Shown here in pieces: positions 36,628 to 48,243 of a DNA stretch of 64,000 nt. How positions within the stretch are numbered: position 1 is the stretch's first letter; every line of letters begins with the position of its first letter. The stretch comes from Solanum dulcamara. Lineage: Eukaryota > Streptophyta > Magnoliopsida > Solanales > Solanaceae. The stretch is taken from NCBI RefSeq assembly GCF_947179165.1, contig NC_077240.1, positions 57,918,501 through 57,982,500 on the forward strand, written 5' to 3'. Below the pieces are notes generated by a model that did no database searches, was not told the origin of the DNA, and saw only the letters and a program-made list of their open reading frames with translations. A program made the position numbers and the translations under genes.

Positions 36628-39109
36628 CATTTACATATAAGAGTAATATAGTGCAACAACTACAAGATACATAGTCCGATGAATCACAAGTATAACCGAA
36701 CATAGATAAACTCACACCAATACAAAAAAAGAGCATTCAAGTACACGAAAAGCATAAACATATAATAAGACAAGATGATGCAATGCAGTGGCCAAATGGA
36801 TAAAAGTAAAAGCTCAAAAAAAACCTCAAGCCGCCCGAAATGAAACCTCAGACTCATAAATAGTAAATTCATAATCTGAATATATATCAACGGGCCACTC
36901 TGAATGATACCTCAGACTTATCAGTAGTAACCAACCATGCAATGTTTCGCCATGCAACCAAGTGTTCCCATGCCTTTTAAGTCATTCATTTTCAAAAATC
37001 CCCAAGTCAACCATATAATTCTATTTTTCGACATAACTCCCACATAGTATATATATTTTCCTATAAAAACAAGTTCCTTCAGAAAAGTACTAACACACAT
37101 CTTACCCCACGGAGCCCAATTGGTCGAAAAATATAGTAAAACCACGTAAACATGGATTTAAAACCGAGCCCCCTTCCATTACCCAAGTCAAATCATGTCA
37201 CAAACACAAGTAATTTATATGAATACAACCCACTAGAAAATTAATAAATTACACCACATAATATATCATATAAGTGCGGGGTAAACACTCAACACAGAGT
37301 GAGATACTAACCTGCAACTCCAGCAAATCCATATCCAACGCCTTTGGCCCAACAAGTAGAAGATAATGCGATAAAGTCAAAAAAAACACAGGCATTCAAC
37401 AATTCCAAGAACTTCAAATCGAGTAAGAACTAGGTTTCCTATCACCTAAAAGAATACTAAGGAGATAAACTTGTCAAACAATCCAAAAATCAACCTAAAC
37501 TAAGGTTTAACGGTTAAACAATAAACTAAAATTCTAAGACATGGCCATTTCTATACTAAAGATCATACAAACCTAAATTCATTACCTAAAAATCCTTCCA
37601 AACGATCATAATACTTGTATAAATACATAAAATTATCGGATCCAAGTCTAAAGAAGAAATTATAACCTACCTCAAGGCCAAAACCGCCCCTAAACCTCTA
37701 TTTTGGAGCTTTTCCTTTTCTAAGAGATTTTGAATGGTGCCATGCTATCAAATTAGTAGAGAGAACATCAAAAAAAAAATAATTAATACCCATATTATAA
37801 TTAATAAATTTAAAAATAGAAATAAGATGAAATTAGACCTTGGGACTTATGCATGAGATTGCACAAACGACTCTATCAAAAGGTCCAAATGAGCTCAAAG
37901 AACTTGTACTCCAAAATTGGGCACAATCCGAGCTAAATTCGCCCAAAAACAGTCTCACCATTAAAAGAGCTCAAAAGAATCAACCACTGAAGTTTAGAGA
38001 GAAATTGATGGGAATTACATAGAGAAACAAAATATTCAATGACCCCAACATGTGCCCACACGAAATTCCAACACACTTCAACAAGAATCACTTAATTTGT
38101 CCATGAATTCCTCTCAAAATTGCATGTTGGGATTGGTCTTTTAAAAGACTGAACCGCCACGCCTATTGGCCATCATGAATGCAGAGCATAGCTCCACGAA
38201 TGCAAAAGTTAGTCAACTTCCCCTCTAGAAACATAGAAGCTAGCCCGCGAACACAGAGTATTGACCCAGCGGCCTCTACAAACATGGAGCTTCTCCCGCA
38301 ATCGTGGAGAATAGACCCAGTGGCCTCCCCGAACGTGCAGATCATCTCGCAAATGCGGAGAACAACCAGCCAAATCTCGAAGAATGGGGAAAAGTGACCA
38401 TAATCGCAGATGTTATCTGCACTAGTAGCTAAATATCAACAACCTTACAAGAATGGAAATTTCCCCGTCGGGGGCTTGGAACTTGTGCGGAATCTCATTG
38501 ACACAAAGAAACTATGCTACCCCATTATAAATGACAATCTTGACTCAACAGAATAGAATAAACGACCAATGGAGATCGTCTTGTCAAAATATTAACCAAA
38601 GTCAATAATTACAAAGAAAAGCTAAACAAAATGCTAAAACCTACAAACTCATCTGAAGGCCTCATTCAAAGTAAAGGCCGTTCTAGACCAAACTTGGCAT
38701 TCCAAAAATAAAACGGCTGGCAGAATTTCAATTTGATCATGTTTACAAAAAATGTTTATCCAAGTCAAACATTGGCCAAAACTTCAAAGCTAAAATGCCT
38801 AATCACACAAACTCAAAATAAAAGTCCCATAACCCAAACCTATCATCACATTAGACCAAAATGGCCCTTCCAAAGATGATGGAACTGACGAAATCTTTAC
38901 CCTATATTAGAATCTCTGAATGTTCATGAAAGTCATCTCTTTCAATCTTTAGGCCTCAGAAATGGCCGAACTCACTCAAAAATCACCCAACCCCTCGAGA
39001 AACATGCTACCCATCCTAACACCTTACAAATACTATAAGGAATCTATTGGAAGGGGAAAATAGTAAAAGCATGCAAAATACTAAAATGAACAAAAGGGTT
39101 ACTATAACA
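36050..39109 (-). repeat. Element F 3' LTR
   Basis: About 3.06 kb. Plus-strand edges are TATCACGATCC and TTACTATAACA, the eroded complements of an LTR end and start. Right of it lies the 3' internal stretch of a minus-strand pol (39110-39295). The U3 at about 38160-38400 has repeated CGAACGCAGAG / CGCGAACAC-like words. An AT microsatellite lies at 36573-36620. No target duplication is found (AGACC left, TCCAC right). Confidence 0.6.
36573..36620. repeat. AT dinucleotide microsatellite, about 48 bp
   Basis: The longest simple repeat in the window: uninterrupted TA/AT units in the leader part of the element F LTR. Confidence 0.95.
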
Positions 39110-39295
39110 TCCACTACAAAGGACTTTTTTCCTAGACAGTAAAAGAGAGGAAAGTACCTGAAGGCTCAAAAAGGTGAGGGTGTCGGGTCTGCATATCAAG
39201 CTCGGTCTCCCAAGTCTAGGATATATATATCTATATGCCTCCACTGAACCTAGGCCTCTGGTTATCATATCTCTTCTGCCTACTCCAGAGGTTGA
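39110..39295 (-). other. Element F 3' internal stretch
   Basis: Non-coding, between the pol tail and LTR. The phrase TACCTGAAGGCTC...TCGGTCTCCCAAGT parallels TACCTGTAGGCATAG...TCGGTTTCCCAAGT at 9700-9765 in element D, also on the minus strand, which fixes its orientation. Confidence 0.55.
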
Positions 39296-39605
39296 AACCT
39301 TTAGAATTCATAGTCTGTGATCGGGTATTTCTGTAGGTGTCGCCCATGAAGGGTATAGTGAGATTCAGGGGGAGGGGAATGATTTGCCCCAGGTTCATTA
39401 TTCCTTTTGAGATCCTGAGACAAGTAGCTAAGGTGTCCTATGAGATATCCTTACCTCTAGATATTTTGGGTGTTCACCGAATTTTCCAAGTTTCTATTTT
39501 GAGACGGTATGTTTCAGATTAGTCTCATGTACTTCGATGTGATTCGGTTCAGTTCAATGAGTCCTTGGCTTTTGAGAAGGAACCATTTGAATGCTATAAT
39601 GATAT
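39296..39605 (+). pseudogene. Integrase C-terminal fragment in the opposite orientation inside element F
   Basis: The plus strand reads LEFIVCDRVFL, a stop, then VSPMKGIVRFRGRGM and HRIFQVSILRRYVSD. This is the integrase C-terminal domain up to the start of the chromodomain-like tail. Both sides (39110-39295 and 39606 onward) are minus-strand parts of one pol, and this is the very domain missing between them. An in-place inversion is the simplest reading; a small nested fragment is the alternative. Confidence 0.6.
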
Positions 39606-41688
39606 CTATTATTATACGTAACTTTGCCAAAGCCAAGAAAGAATCCCACTCACCCCAAAAATTGATAACACAGGCCTGAAGTATGTCCTCTAAAACTTGA
39701 ATAGTCCTCTCAAATTGACTGTCAGTATATGGTGGAATGATGTGCTAAGCTCAACTCTAGTACCCAACTCCTTCTGAATAGACCTCCAAAAATATAAAGT
39801 TAACTGGGTACCACAATTTGAAAAAATAGACACCGACATACCATGCAAATGGACAATCTCTCGAATGTAGATTTGAGCTAACCTCTTTGAACTGTAGGAA
39901 GTCTAAACTGGCAAAAAGTGAGAGGACGTGGTCAATAGATTCATGATGAAATAAGTATAGTCAAACCTCTAAAAGGTGCATGGAAAGACTACTATAAATT
40001 TCATAGCTATCCGCTCCCACTTCAACTCTAGAATAGGTACCTGCTGAGTTAAACAACCAGACCTCTAGTGCTCATATTTCACCGGCTGATAGTTCAAGTA
40101 CCTAGCCACAAAATTTGAACTATCCATTTTTATCCCACACCACCAGTAGTACTTCCTTAGATCACAATACATCTTCGCGACACTAGGATGAATAGAATAT
40201 CTAAAATACTAGGACTCTTCCAAAATCAACCTAACCAAGTTTCCAACTCTAGAAACACAAATACAACCCTCGATACACAAAAATCGCTCTAGGTCTAACA
40301 TCACCTTCCTAGCCTCACCTCTAACCACCTTAAACTGAATCACCCTTAAATACGGATCATCAAAGTGCTATGTTTGAATCTACTCCATCAAGGAGGATCT
40401 AGCCTCAACACAAGCAAGTACCCTGCCTTACTCAGAAATATCAACTCTAACCTTCTGGTTGGCTAGGTACTAGATGTCTGAAGCCATATGCTTCTCCTCT
40501 ACAACTAAGTAAGCCAAACTCCTCATACTTACTACCTTCTGGCTCAACACATCTGCCAATACATTAGCCTTTCCTGAGTGATAAAAAATCGGGAGGCAAT
40601 AGTCTTTCAATAACTCCAACAACCTGCGTTGTTTCAAATTAAGGTCCTTTTGGCTGAAGATATATTGCAGAATGCGATGGTTAGTATACACCTCATAATG
40701 AAATCCATATAGTTAATGCCTCCAAATATTTAATGCGAAGACTACCACCGCCAACTCTAAGTCATGAGTGGGGTAGTTTTTCTTATAAAGCTTTAGCTTC
40801 CTAGAAGCATAAGCAATAACTCTACCATACTACATTAACATACAACCTAGACTAATTTCAAAAGCATTATAGTAGAATGTAAACCCTTGGCCCTCAACAA
40901 TAAGAGTTAGAATCAAAGCTGAAGTCAATAAGGACTTAAGATTAAGAAAGCTCATGTCACACTCATCAGACCACTGGAAAGGGATAATCTTCTTAGTCAA
41001 TCTAGTCAAAGTTACCACTATCGAAGAAAAGCCCTCCACAAACCGCCTATAGTAGCCTACTAAATCAACAAAATTGCGAACCTATATGGGAGAAATAGGC
41101 ATTGCCTAATAAAGAAATGTGCCGACCTTGTTTGGATCAACTTTAATCCCATTCTTAGACACCATGTTCTCCAAGAATGCTATAGACTCAAGATAAAACT
41201 CATACTTAGTAAATATTTCATACAACTACTAATCACGCAAGGTCTAAAATACAATCCTTAAGTGTTGATCATGCATCTTTCTACTCTTAGAAAAGACTAG
41301 AATATCATCAATGAACACTATCACAAAAGATTCTAAGTAAGGAATGAACACACGGTTCATCAAGTCCATGAACGTTGCTAGAGAATTAGTCAACCCAAAA
41401 GACATGACTAAGAACTCATTATCATCGTATCAAGTCCTAAAGGTAGTCTTAGGGATGTCTACCGCCCTAATCCTCAGTTGTTGGTAGCCTGATCTCATGT
41501 CTATCTTAAAGAATACTACTACAAATTGGAGCTAGTCAAATAAATCATCGATTGATGGCATAGGATACTTGTTCTAGATAATCACTTTGTTCAGCTGCTT
41601 ATAGTCGATAAACATACATAATGTAACATCTTTCTTCTTTACGAACAGGACAAGAGCATCCCAAGGAGACACATGGGTCTAATGAACC
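39606..41688 (-). pseudogene. Element F reverse transcriptase, RNase H and integrase core, broken
   Basis: Reading down the minus strand: RT from about 41688 (PWGALV-like), with catalytic [10 protein letters not shown] near 41320-41295 (both Asp present). RNase H follows at 41039-40830 (LTRLTKK, FTFYYNAFEISLGCM) and 40691-40470 (HRILQYIFSQKDLN, ADVLSQK). The integrase zinc finger and core follow with stops, and the frame ends at an EF/YNN-like motif near 39606. Gag and protease are missing because an LTR fragment adjoins at 41689. Confidence 0.75.
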
Positions 41689-43500
41689 TGTCAGGCCCCA
41701 AGCCTAGGGCCTAGATATGACATGGCAAATAAGGAACCCTAAAGTACCTCAAACTAGCCTCTTAGCATTCTTTTATCCTTTTATAGATAATGCAAATAAA
41801 TAAACAAGCAGAAATCATAATAGTAAATCTTCAACTTATATATGTCCAACAATACCTATAACTTTTAGATTTAATGGTGCTAAGACAAGTCTCTAACTCA
41901 CCCTAAATTATAATAGAAAGAAATTTTATAGTAAGTGTCTAAAGATCTCAACATATCATAATCTAGAAAGATAAATGAGTATTATTCCCAGAACATGGGA
42001 ACTCACCAAAAGTAATCTTCAAACAAAATCACAACTAGAAATGCTGAGAAGAATGAGGAGGAGCACCGATCCCTACATGGTGATATCATGTAGGCAAAAG
42101 AGTATGTGTTAGTACTTTGAATGTACTAAGTATGTAAGCATGCATGAATATTGAGCAAATATTAAAACATTTATGTAATATGAAACATAATGCAATGCAT
42201 GCACAATCAATCATATAGATATCCTTTTAAAAATTTATTTTGTGGGAAAATGACCATAACCGACATTTAAGACCATGCGAGCTATTACATGGAATACAAT
42301 ATAACCCCCTACGTTGGTCGGAGAGTCTACTTGCCGGGTAGAACTCCGTCTACTTTATTCATTTCTCTAACTTTAACTTTAAGGGCTATTTATGGATCCA
42401 TTAGCCTAAGCCTACAAGGGCTCCTATGTTGGCACATAGTTAATGATACAAAGGGTTGCTACAAGGATTCCCTTACCGAATGCCACCTCAATGACCCATT
42501 CGGTGCTAAGTCAATCCAATAGAATAGTTTAATACTTCAAAATAGTCATAGCATATAGTTTGAGAATTCAAAATATCACATTCGGTAGAATAACTCATTA
42601 AAACCTTTGGTAATTCAAATATGCAAGAATTGCCCTTATAACATAAAGAATCCATTATTCATAGCATTTTATCATTCTTTTATTTCATAAGACTCCCTTT
42701 TGATAATAGACATTGCTTTCAAAAACATTTAGTTGGAGTCAAATCTTTCAAGTCAAACTTCATTGAAAATATAGTAAAACTAGGTGGGTTCGAATCACTT
42801 CAACTTTCAAACATGAATGTAAATAAAATTATGCATAAATACTTTGAAATTCATCAATTAAAAATCATGATTTAAATGACCACCATGAATTTCAAGAACC
42901 TCTAAAGAGATAAATAGCGAAATTACTTGCAAACCATCAGTTCATACATATAAAATCATGTTGCATCAAAATAGACTAATAATCATTAGTTTAACCATGA
43001 TTCATGCTATTAAGTAAAAAAAAGAATTACCCATAAGAAAATATTACTTTAAATTAAGAGATTTAGTTGAAAGAGTTTTGGACTACACGGGTGAAGAACC
43101 CATGGATAAACACCCACATAACTTAGGGTAAAGCTTAAAGAAAATAAACATAATTTATCATATAATCAAAATATTTTAGGCATAAAAGTGGAAGGAATAC
43201 TCTCATTGAAGTCTTACATACCTGAAATCTGAAGCGTTACTCAGAATTAAAGGACTTAATAAACACTCTTGAATCCTAGGATTTTCTCCTCACCAGAGCA
43301 TTTTGTGTACTAATCGGAGTATATGAATCACCTAAACAGTATTTATACACTACTAAGAACTAAAACTATATTTTGAGAATGAGTAAAGGAGTGTATAGAG
43401 AGAAGAGTTGCTTGAGAAAGCTTGATGAATAAAATGATTAAATAAGGTGGGTATTTATAAGTGTGAAGGAGGGACCTAACAATAATTAAAATAATTATAA
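41689..43500 (-). repeat. LTR fragment of the 27438-29977 family, inverted
   Basis: It starts on the plus strand with TGTCAGGCCCC (LTR end) and aligns as a reverse complement with about 27960-29977. Shared parts include the CTAGGCCCTAG end region, AAGTACTAACNCATAC-like text, and the TATA-containing run at 43450-43500. Homology fades near 43500, so the first about 520 bp of the LTR is missing or different. No target duplication is visible. Confidence 0.65.
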
Positions 43501-43680
43501 TTGAGCCACCAGTAGCTCAGTACATCAGCAACCAGTGGGCTCGGGATCTGCCCAGCTATTTCCTAAGTCGGTCGCAGCTACAGACTTATAAGCGATGTTT
43601 GCAAAAATTTAGGCTACTATTGGGGGTATGCTGTAGGCCCTATATCCCATTGCTTCAGTGCTGCAGGACCAACTTCTACC
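43501..43680. other. Unassigned junction sequence between LTR fragment and element G
   Basis: It may be divergent U3 of the inverted LTR (contains GGACCAACTT and CTGCAG words) or the leader of element G. I find no primer site. Confidence 0.35.
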
Positions 43681-44855
43681 AAAAGCACCAGTATTCACCA
43701 GCCAGCAACACCCACCACACAGCCAAATGATTTGAAGGGTGTCATGCCGCATCAGGAGCAAAAGATGATCATGGTGTTCCTTAGGCTATCACAATTGAGG
43801 TTTTCTGGGGCTGTGGTGAGAAAGCCCATGAGGTTCTACTTACTTACAGAGAGCGGCTGTAGACCTTGGGTCTAGGGGAGACGAGAGGAGTCGACTTCAC
43901 TTCTTATCAGCTAGACAATCCATCATGGCAGTGGTGGCATACATACTTAAATACCAGGCCAATTGGGTCTCCACCGGTGAGGTGGGCTGAGTTTTTAGAG
44001 GCTTTCTTGGCCCAGTTTATTCCTAAGAGCATCATATATCAACCCTCAGATCCTTTTTCATAGTTGGAAAAGGGATCCATGATTATTAGAAGTACTTGGC
44101 TCGATTCTATGAGCTCTCCAGACATGCCACCATGATCTTACCCACAGAGGAGGAGAAAGTTTTGTGCTTCGTTAGTAGATTGAGGCTCCATCTACGTATC
44201 AAGACTCAGTCTTTAGTCTCAGTGGGCTGCTCATTTCTGGAGGTGGTAGACCATACCTGCACGTTTGAGCAGCTTCATCGTAATGCCCAAGGAGGCAGCG
44301 ATAAAAGAGCTAGGTAGGAGGATAGCCATGGTAGGCGCTGATTTAGACCTAGGGAGTCCTATGATAGATCTCGCTAGAGATTTCAGCCAGATTAGTCCAT
44401 CCAACCCTTTCATGCCTCTCTTCAGACTTTAGAGGGTTATCAATACCTTCAGGTTGGCTTTAGTTCTGATTTATGTCAGGGCCGAGGTGGTTCGCAGACA
44501 AGTTCTTCCGGTTGAGGTCGCTGACCTCTAGCTTTCATCCAACATTCACAAGGGTTCTATGATTGTGGGAAGCTATATCATTTGTCTCGTAAGTTCCTTC
44601 ACCATAGGCTAGCCTTACCAGTTCCACTAGAAGCTAGGCCTGCACTAGCACCAGCACCAACACTACTAGTTAGAGGCTGAGACCAGGGCCAGGAGCGTAG
44701 GGGTGGTTATCATTATGCATAGAGAGGTACCTGAGGAGGAAGGTTAAGAGGTAGAGTTGATGTATAGGGTAGAAGAGCCCAGTCCTACTTCTATGCAGCT
44801 CCAGCTAGAGTTGAGGCTGAGGCCTCGGATGATGTGATCATAGGTATGGTTTTAT
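43681..44855 (+). pseudogene. Element G gag
   Basis: It begins in a proline/glutamine-rich linker. The capsid core is open in pieces: 43866-44063 (TRGVDFTSYQLDNPS, WWHTYLNTRPIGSPP, FLAQFIPKS) and 44096-44317 (YELSRHATMILPTEEEK, SFLEVVDHTCTFEQLH). A nucleocapsid remnant near 44570 reads YDCGKLYH. There are many stops and no start codon I can defend. Confidence 0.8.
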
Positions 44856-45324
44856 TATGCCATTAGCCCGCATCCTTTTTATTTGATCCAGCTTTACATA
44901 TTCTTATATATCTATATATTGTGCCCTCTGACTGAGTATGAGTCTGGAGCCCTTACTTGAGTTGTTGCATATTTTGACCCTAGTAGGTGGTTCTTTAGTA
45001 GTAGATTGGGTCTTTAGGTCCTGTGTGGTGAATATCCAGAGGTGTGACACTACGGTTGATCTCATCTTGTTACATATGATGGATTTTGATTTGATTCTGG
45101 GCATGTACTAGTTATCCCCCCATCATGCATTCTTGGATTACTATGCCAAATTTGTTACCTTAGCCATGCCTAGTATTCTGCTGGTGGTGTGGCAGGGATC
45201 TTGTAGTTGCACGCCGGTTGGGGTGATCTTTTTTGTTCAGGCCCAGATGGTAGTGGCTAGCAAATGTTTGGCATACTTGGCTTGTGTTAGATATGTGAGT
45301 AGGGAGGACCCAACAATTGATTAA
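44856..45324 (+). pseudogene. Element G aspartic protease and linker
   Basis: The active site reads FLFDPAFTYSYIS near 44878: Asp is kept but the Gly is Ala. The domain ends DFDLILGMY with Tyr in place of the usual Asp and a stop after it (about 45108). The linker 45133-45324 leads into RT. Confidence 0.7.
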
Positions 45325-46660
45325 GTACCTATAGTCCGAGAGTTTGCAGATGTATTTCCTGCTGATCTGCCTGGCCTCCCTCTTGACCGCGATATTTACT
45401 TTTCCACTGATGTAGAGCCAGTACTCATCCTATTTCTATCCTACCATACCGTATGACCTCTGCACAGCTCAAAGAGCTTAGTGTTCAACTTCAGGATCTC
45501 TTGGATAAGGAATTCATTCAGCCTAGTGTATCGCCTTGAGGTGCCCAATTCGATTCGTTAAGAAGAAGGAAGGTACTATATGGATGTGTATTGATTATAG
45601 GCAGTTGAACAAGGCTGCAGTGAAGAACTGTTACTCTATGCCTAGGATTGATGACCTATTCAACCAGCTTTAGGGTGCTGTGGTATTTTCATTGATTGAT
45701 TTGAGATCTGGATACCACCAGTTGAGGATTAGGGCAGCGGACATCTCTAAGACTATATTTAGGACTCGTTATGACCACTATGAGTGCCTAGTTATGTCTT
45801 TTAGGTTGACTAACACCCTTGATGTGTTCATAGACTTGATGAACCCAGGTGTTTAGGCCGTATTTGGACTCATTTGTCATAGTCTTCATTGATGTCATTC
45901 GAGTATACTCGCAGAGCCCATTCGAGCATGAGCAACATTTGAGAGTAGTGCTCTAGACTTTGAGAGATCAATGACTTTATGCCAAGTTTTAAAAGTGAGA
46001 GTTTTTTCTTGAATCCGTCGCATTCTTGGGGTACGTAGTGTCCAAGGATGGCATTATGGTACATTCAGTAAAGATTAAGGCTACTCATGATTGGGCCAGA
46101 CCCACCTCTGTGACTGAGATTTGTAGCTTCATCGGATTGGCAGGGTACTACAGGTACTTTGTTGAGGGGTTCTCTGCTATAGCGTCACCTCTGACTTCGT
46201 TAACTCGCCAGTATATTCTGTTTGTATGGTTGGAGGAATATGAGAAGAGCTTTCTGAGGCTCAAAGAGTTTCTTACCACCGCTCCTATATTTACTCTTCC
46301 AATTGAGGACAAGGGATTCATGGTTTATTGTGACGCAATCGGTGTTGGTTTGGGTTGTGTACTAATGTAGCAAGGTCGGATTATTGCTTATACATTAAAG
46401 TAGCTTAAGCTGCAAGAGCGCAACTACCCCACTCATTACTTAGAATTAGCGGCAATAGTTTTTGCACTTAAGATTTGGAGGCACTACCTATATGGATTTA
46501 GATGCGAGATTTACACTGATCACATTAGTATATTATGAGCTAGAGAGATCTTACTTCAAGTCAGCGCCGCTATAGTGAGCTTCTGAATAACTAGGACCTC
46601 TCTATTCTCTAACATACTGGCAAGGCAAATGATGTGAGTATGGGTAGTCTAGTCTTCTTT
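45325..46660 (+). pseudogene. Element G reverse transcriptase and RNase H
   Basis: The linker motif REFADVFPADLPGLP is near 45339. RT follows with a frameshift at about 45430 and stops. The catalytic box reads FIDVIRVYS (Asp at 45891-45893, then Val instead of the second Asp), so polymerase function is lost. The RT end/RNase H start at 46026-46370 is open (GLAGYYRYFVEGFSAIAS, YCDAIGVGLGCVLM). RNase H then decays to about 46660. Confidence 0.8.
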
Positions 46661-46789
46661 TCTATGGTGGAGTAACCATTATCTTTGGACATCCAGTCCT
46701 TAGCTAACTGGATGATTCAACTTGACATCTCTGATTCTCGGTGTGTGTTAACTTATATGAGAGCTCATTCATCTCTGGTGGACTGAATT

Positions 46790-48175
46790 CGCAGTCATTA
46801 GTTTGAGGATGAGGAGTTAGTTGCACTTTGAGATTGGGCTTTGGGAGGTGACGCCGGTCTGGCTACCTTATATTCAGATAGGGTTTTGAGGTTTGGTGGT
46901 CATCTTTGTATTCTGAGAGTTGGGGGTTTGATTAAGATGATCCTTGGCAAGACCCATGACTCCAAATATTCTATCCATCAGGGCATCGCTAAGATGTATC
47001 ATGACTTGAGGCAGCACTACTGGTGGAGCAAAATAAGGAGAGATATTATGGATTAAGTGTCACATTGCTTGAGTTGCCAGTAGGTTAATGCCGAGCATTT
47101 AAAGGCTAGTGGTGAGCTTCATAGATTACCCATTCCTAAGTGTAAATAGGAAAAGATCACCATGGATTTCATTGTGGGATTGCCTCACACTTATTGCGGT
47201 CTTGATAGCATTTGGGTCATCGTGGATCGATTGACCAAGTCAGCACACTTCTTTCCCAGTCATACTTCCCATAGAGCTGGGAGATTAGCATGTATCTATA
47301 TTTGGGAGATGGTTCACCTTCATGGTGTGCTTATTTCTATCATCTCAGACTGGGGCTCACAGTTCATATCTAGCTTTTAGAGGACTTTCTAGGAGGAGTT
47401 GGGTACCTGTGTCAACCTTAGCACAGCTTTCCACCCGCAGACTGATATTCAGTCATAGCGCACTATACAGGTTCTCGAGGATATGTTGTGAGCTTATGTT
47501 ATGGATTTTGGAGATCATTGGGATCAGTGTTTGCCCTTGGCGGAGTTTGTGTACAACAATAGCTATCACTCAATTATTCAGATGACCCATTTGAGGCCTT
47601 ATATGGTAGACATTATAGCTATCTAGTTGGTTGGTTTGAGTCTACAGAACCTAGGCAGCATGGAACAGACTTGATGCATGAGGCCTTAGATAATGTGAGG
47701 GTGATTTAGGACATGCTCAGGACATTTCAAAGTGGACACTAAAGCTATGCGAATTGTAGGCATCGTCCAATGAGGTTTTTTGTGAGTAACATATTATTCC
47801 TCCATGTATCGCACATGAAGGGAATGGTGATTCAAGCTTATCCCTAGGTATATTGTCTATTTGAGATATTAAGGATAGTTGGCAAGGTTGCATATGAGTT
47901 AGCTTTTCCCCCGGCCTTTTAAGGTATTTATCTAGTTTTTCATATTTTAATATTGCGCTGGTATGTCCCACACGAGTCCCATGTGCTTCAGTATGATGCA
48001 GTTGACTTGGATGATCGTTTGAGCTATATTAAGGAGCCAGTTGCTATTTTGGCCAGATATGTCAGACAGTTGCATTCAAAAGCCATTCCTATGGTTAAGG
48101 TCCGTTAGAAGCATCCTCTAGTTGAGGAGGCTACCTGGGAGACCGAGCATGAGATGCAGGCATAGTTTTCCTGGC
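46790..48175 (+). pseudogene. Element G integrase and chromodomain-like tail
   Basis: The zinc finger (SIHQGIAKMYHDLRQHYWW) is at 46970-47030. The core has TMDFIVGLPH at 47160 and ISDWGSQF near 47342. The codon at the expected catalytic Glu is TAG (47456-47458). The C-terminal domain and tail (ARYVRQLHSKA, VEEATWETE) run to about 48165. Decay is heavy with transitions, transversions and indels, in line with an old insertion. Confidence 0.8.
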
Positions 48176-48243
48176 TTATTTGAGCCTTCAGTTACTTCTT
48201 GACTCTTACTTTTACAAACAAAAGTTCTTTTAGTAGTGAATGT

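Noticed and set aside
48235..48240. AGTGA before the element G LTR and AGTGA after 61129 looked like a target duplication of a solo LTR
   Set aside because: The left copy is offset from the LTR start by several bases and lies in the normal 3' end of the same element's internal region. A chance match is more likely.
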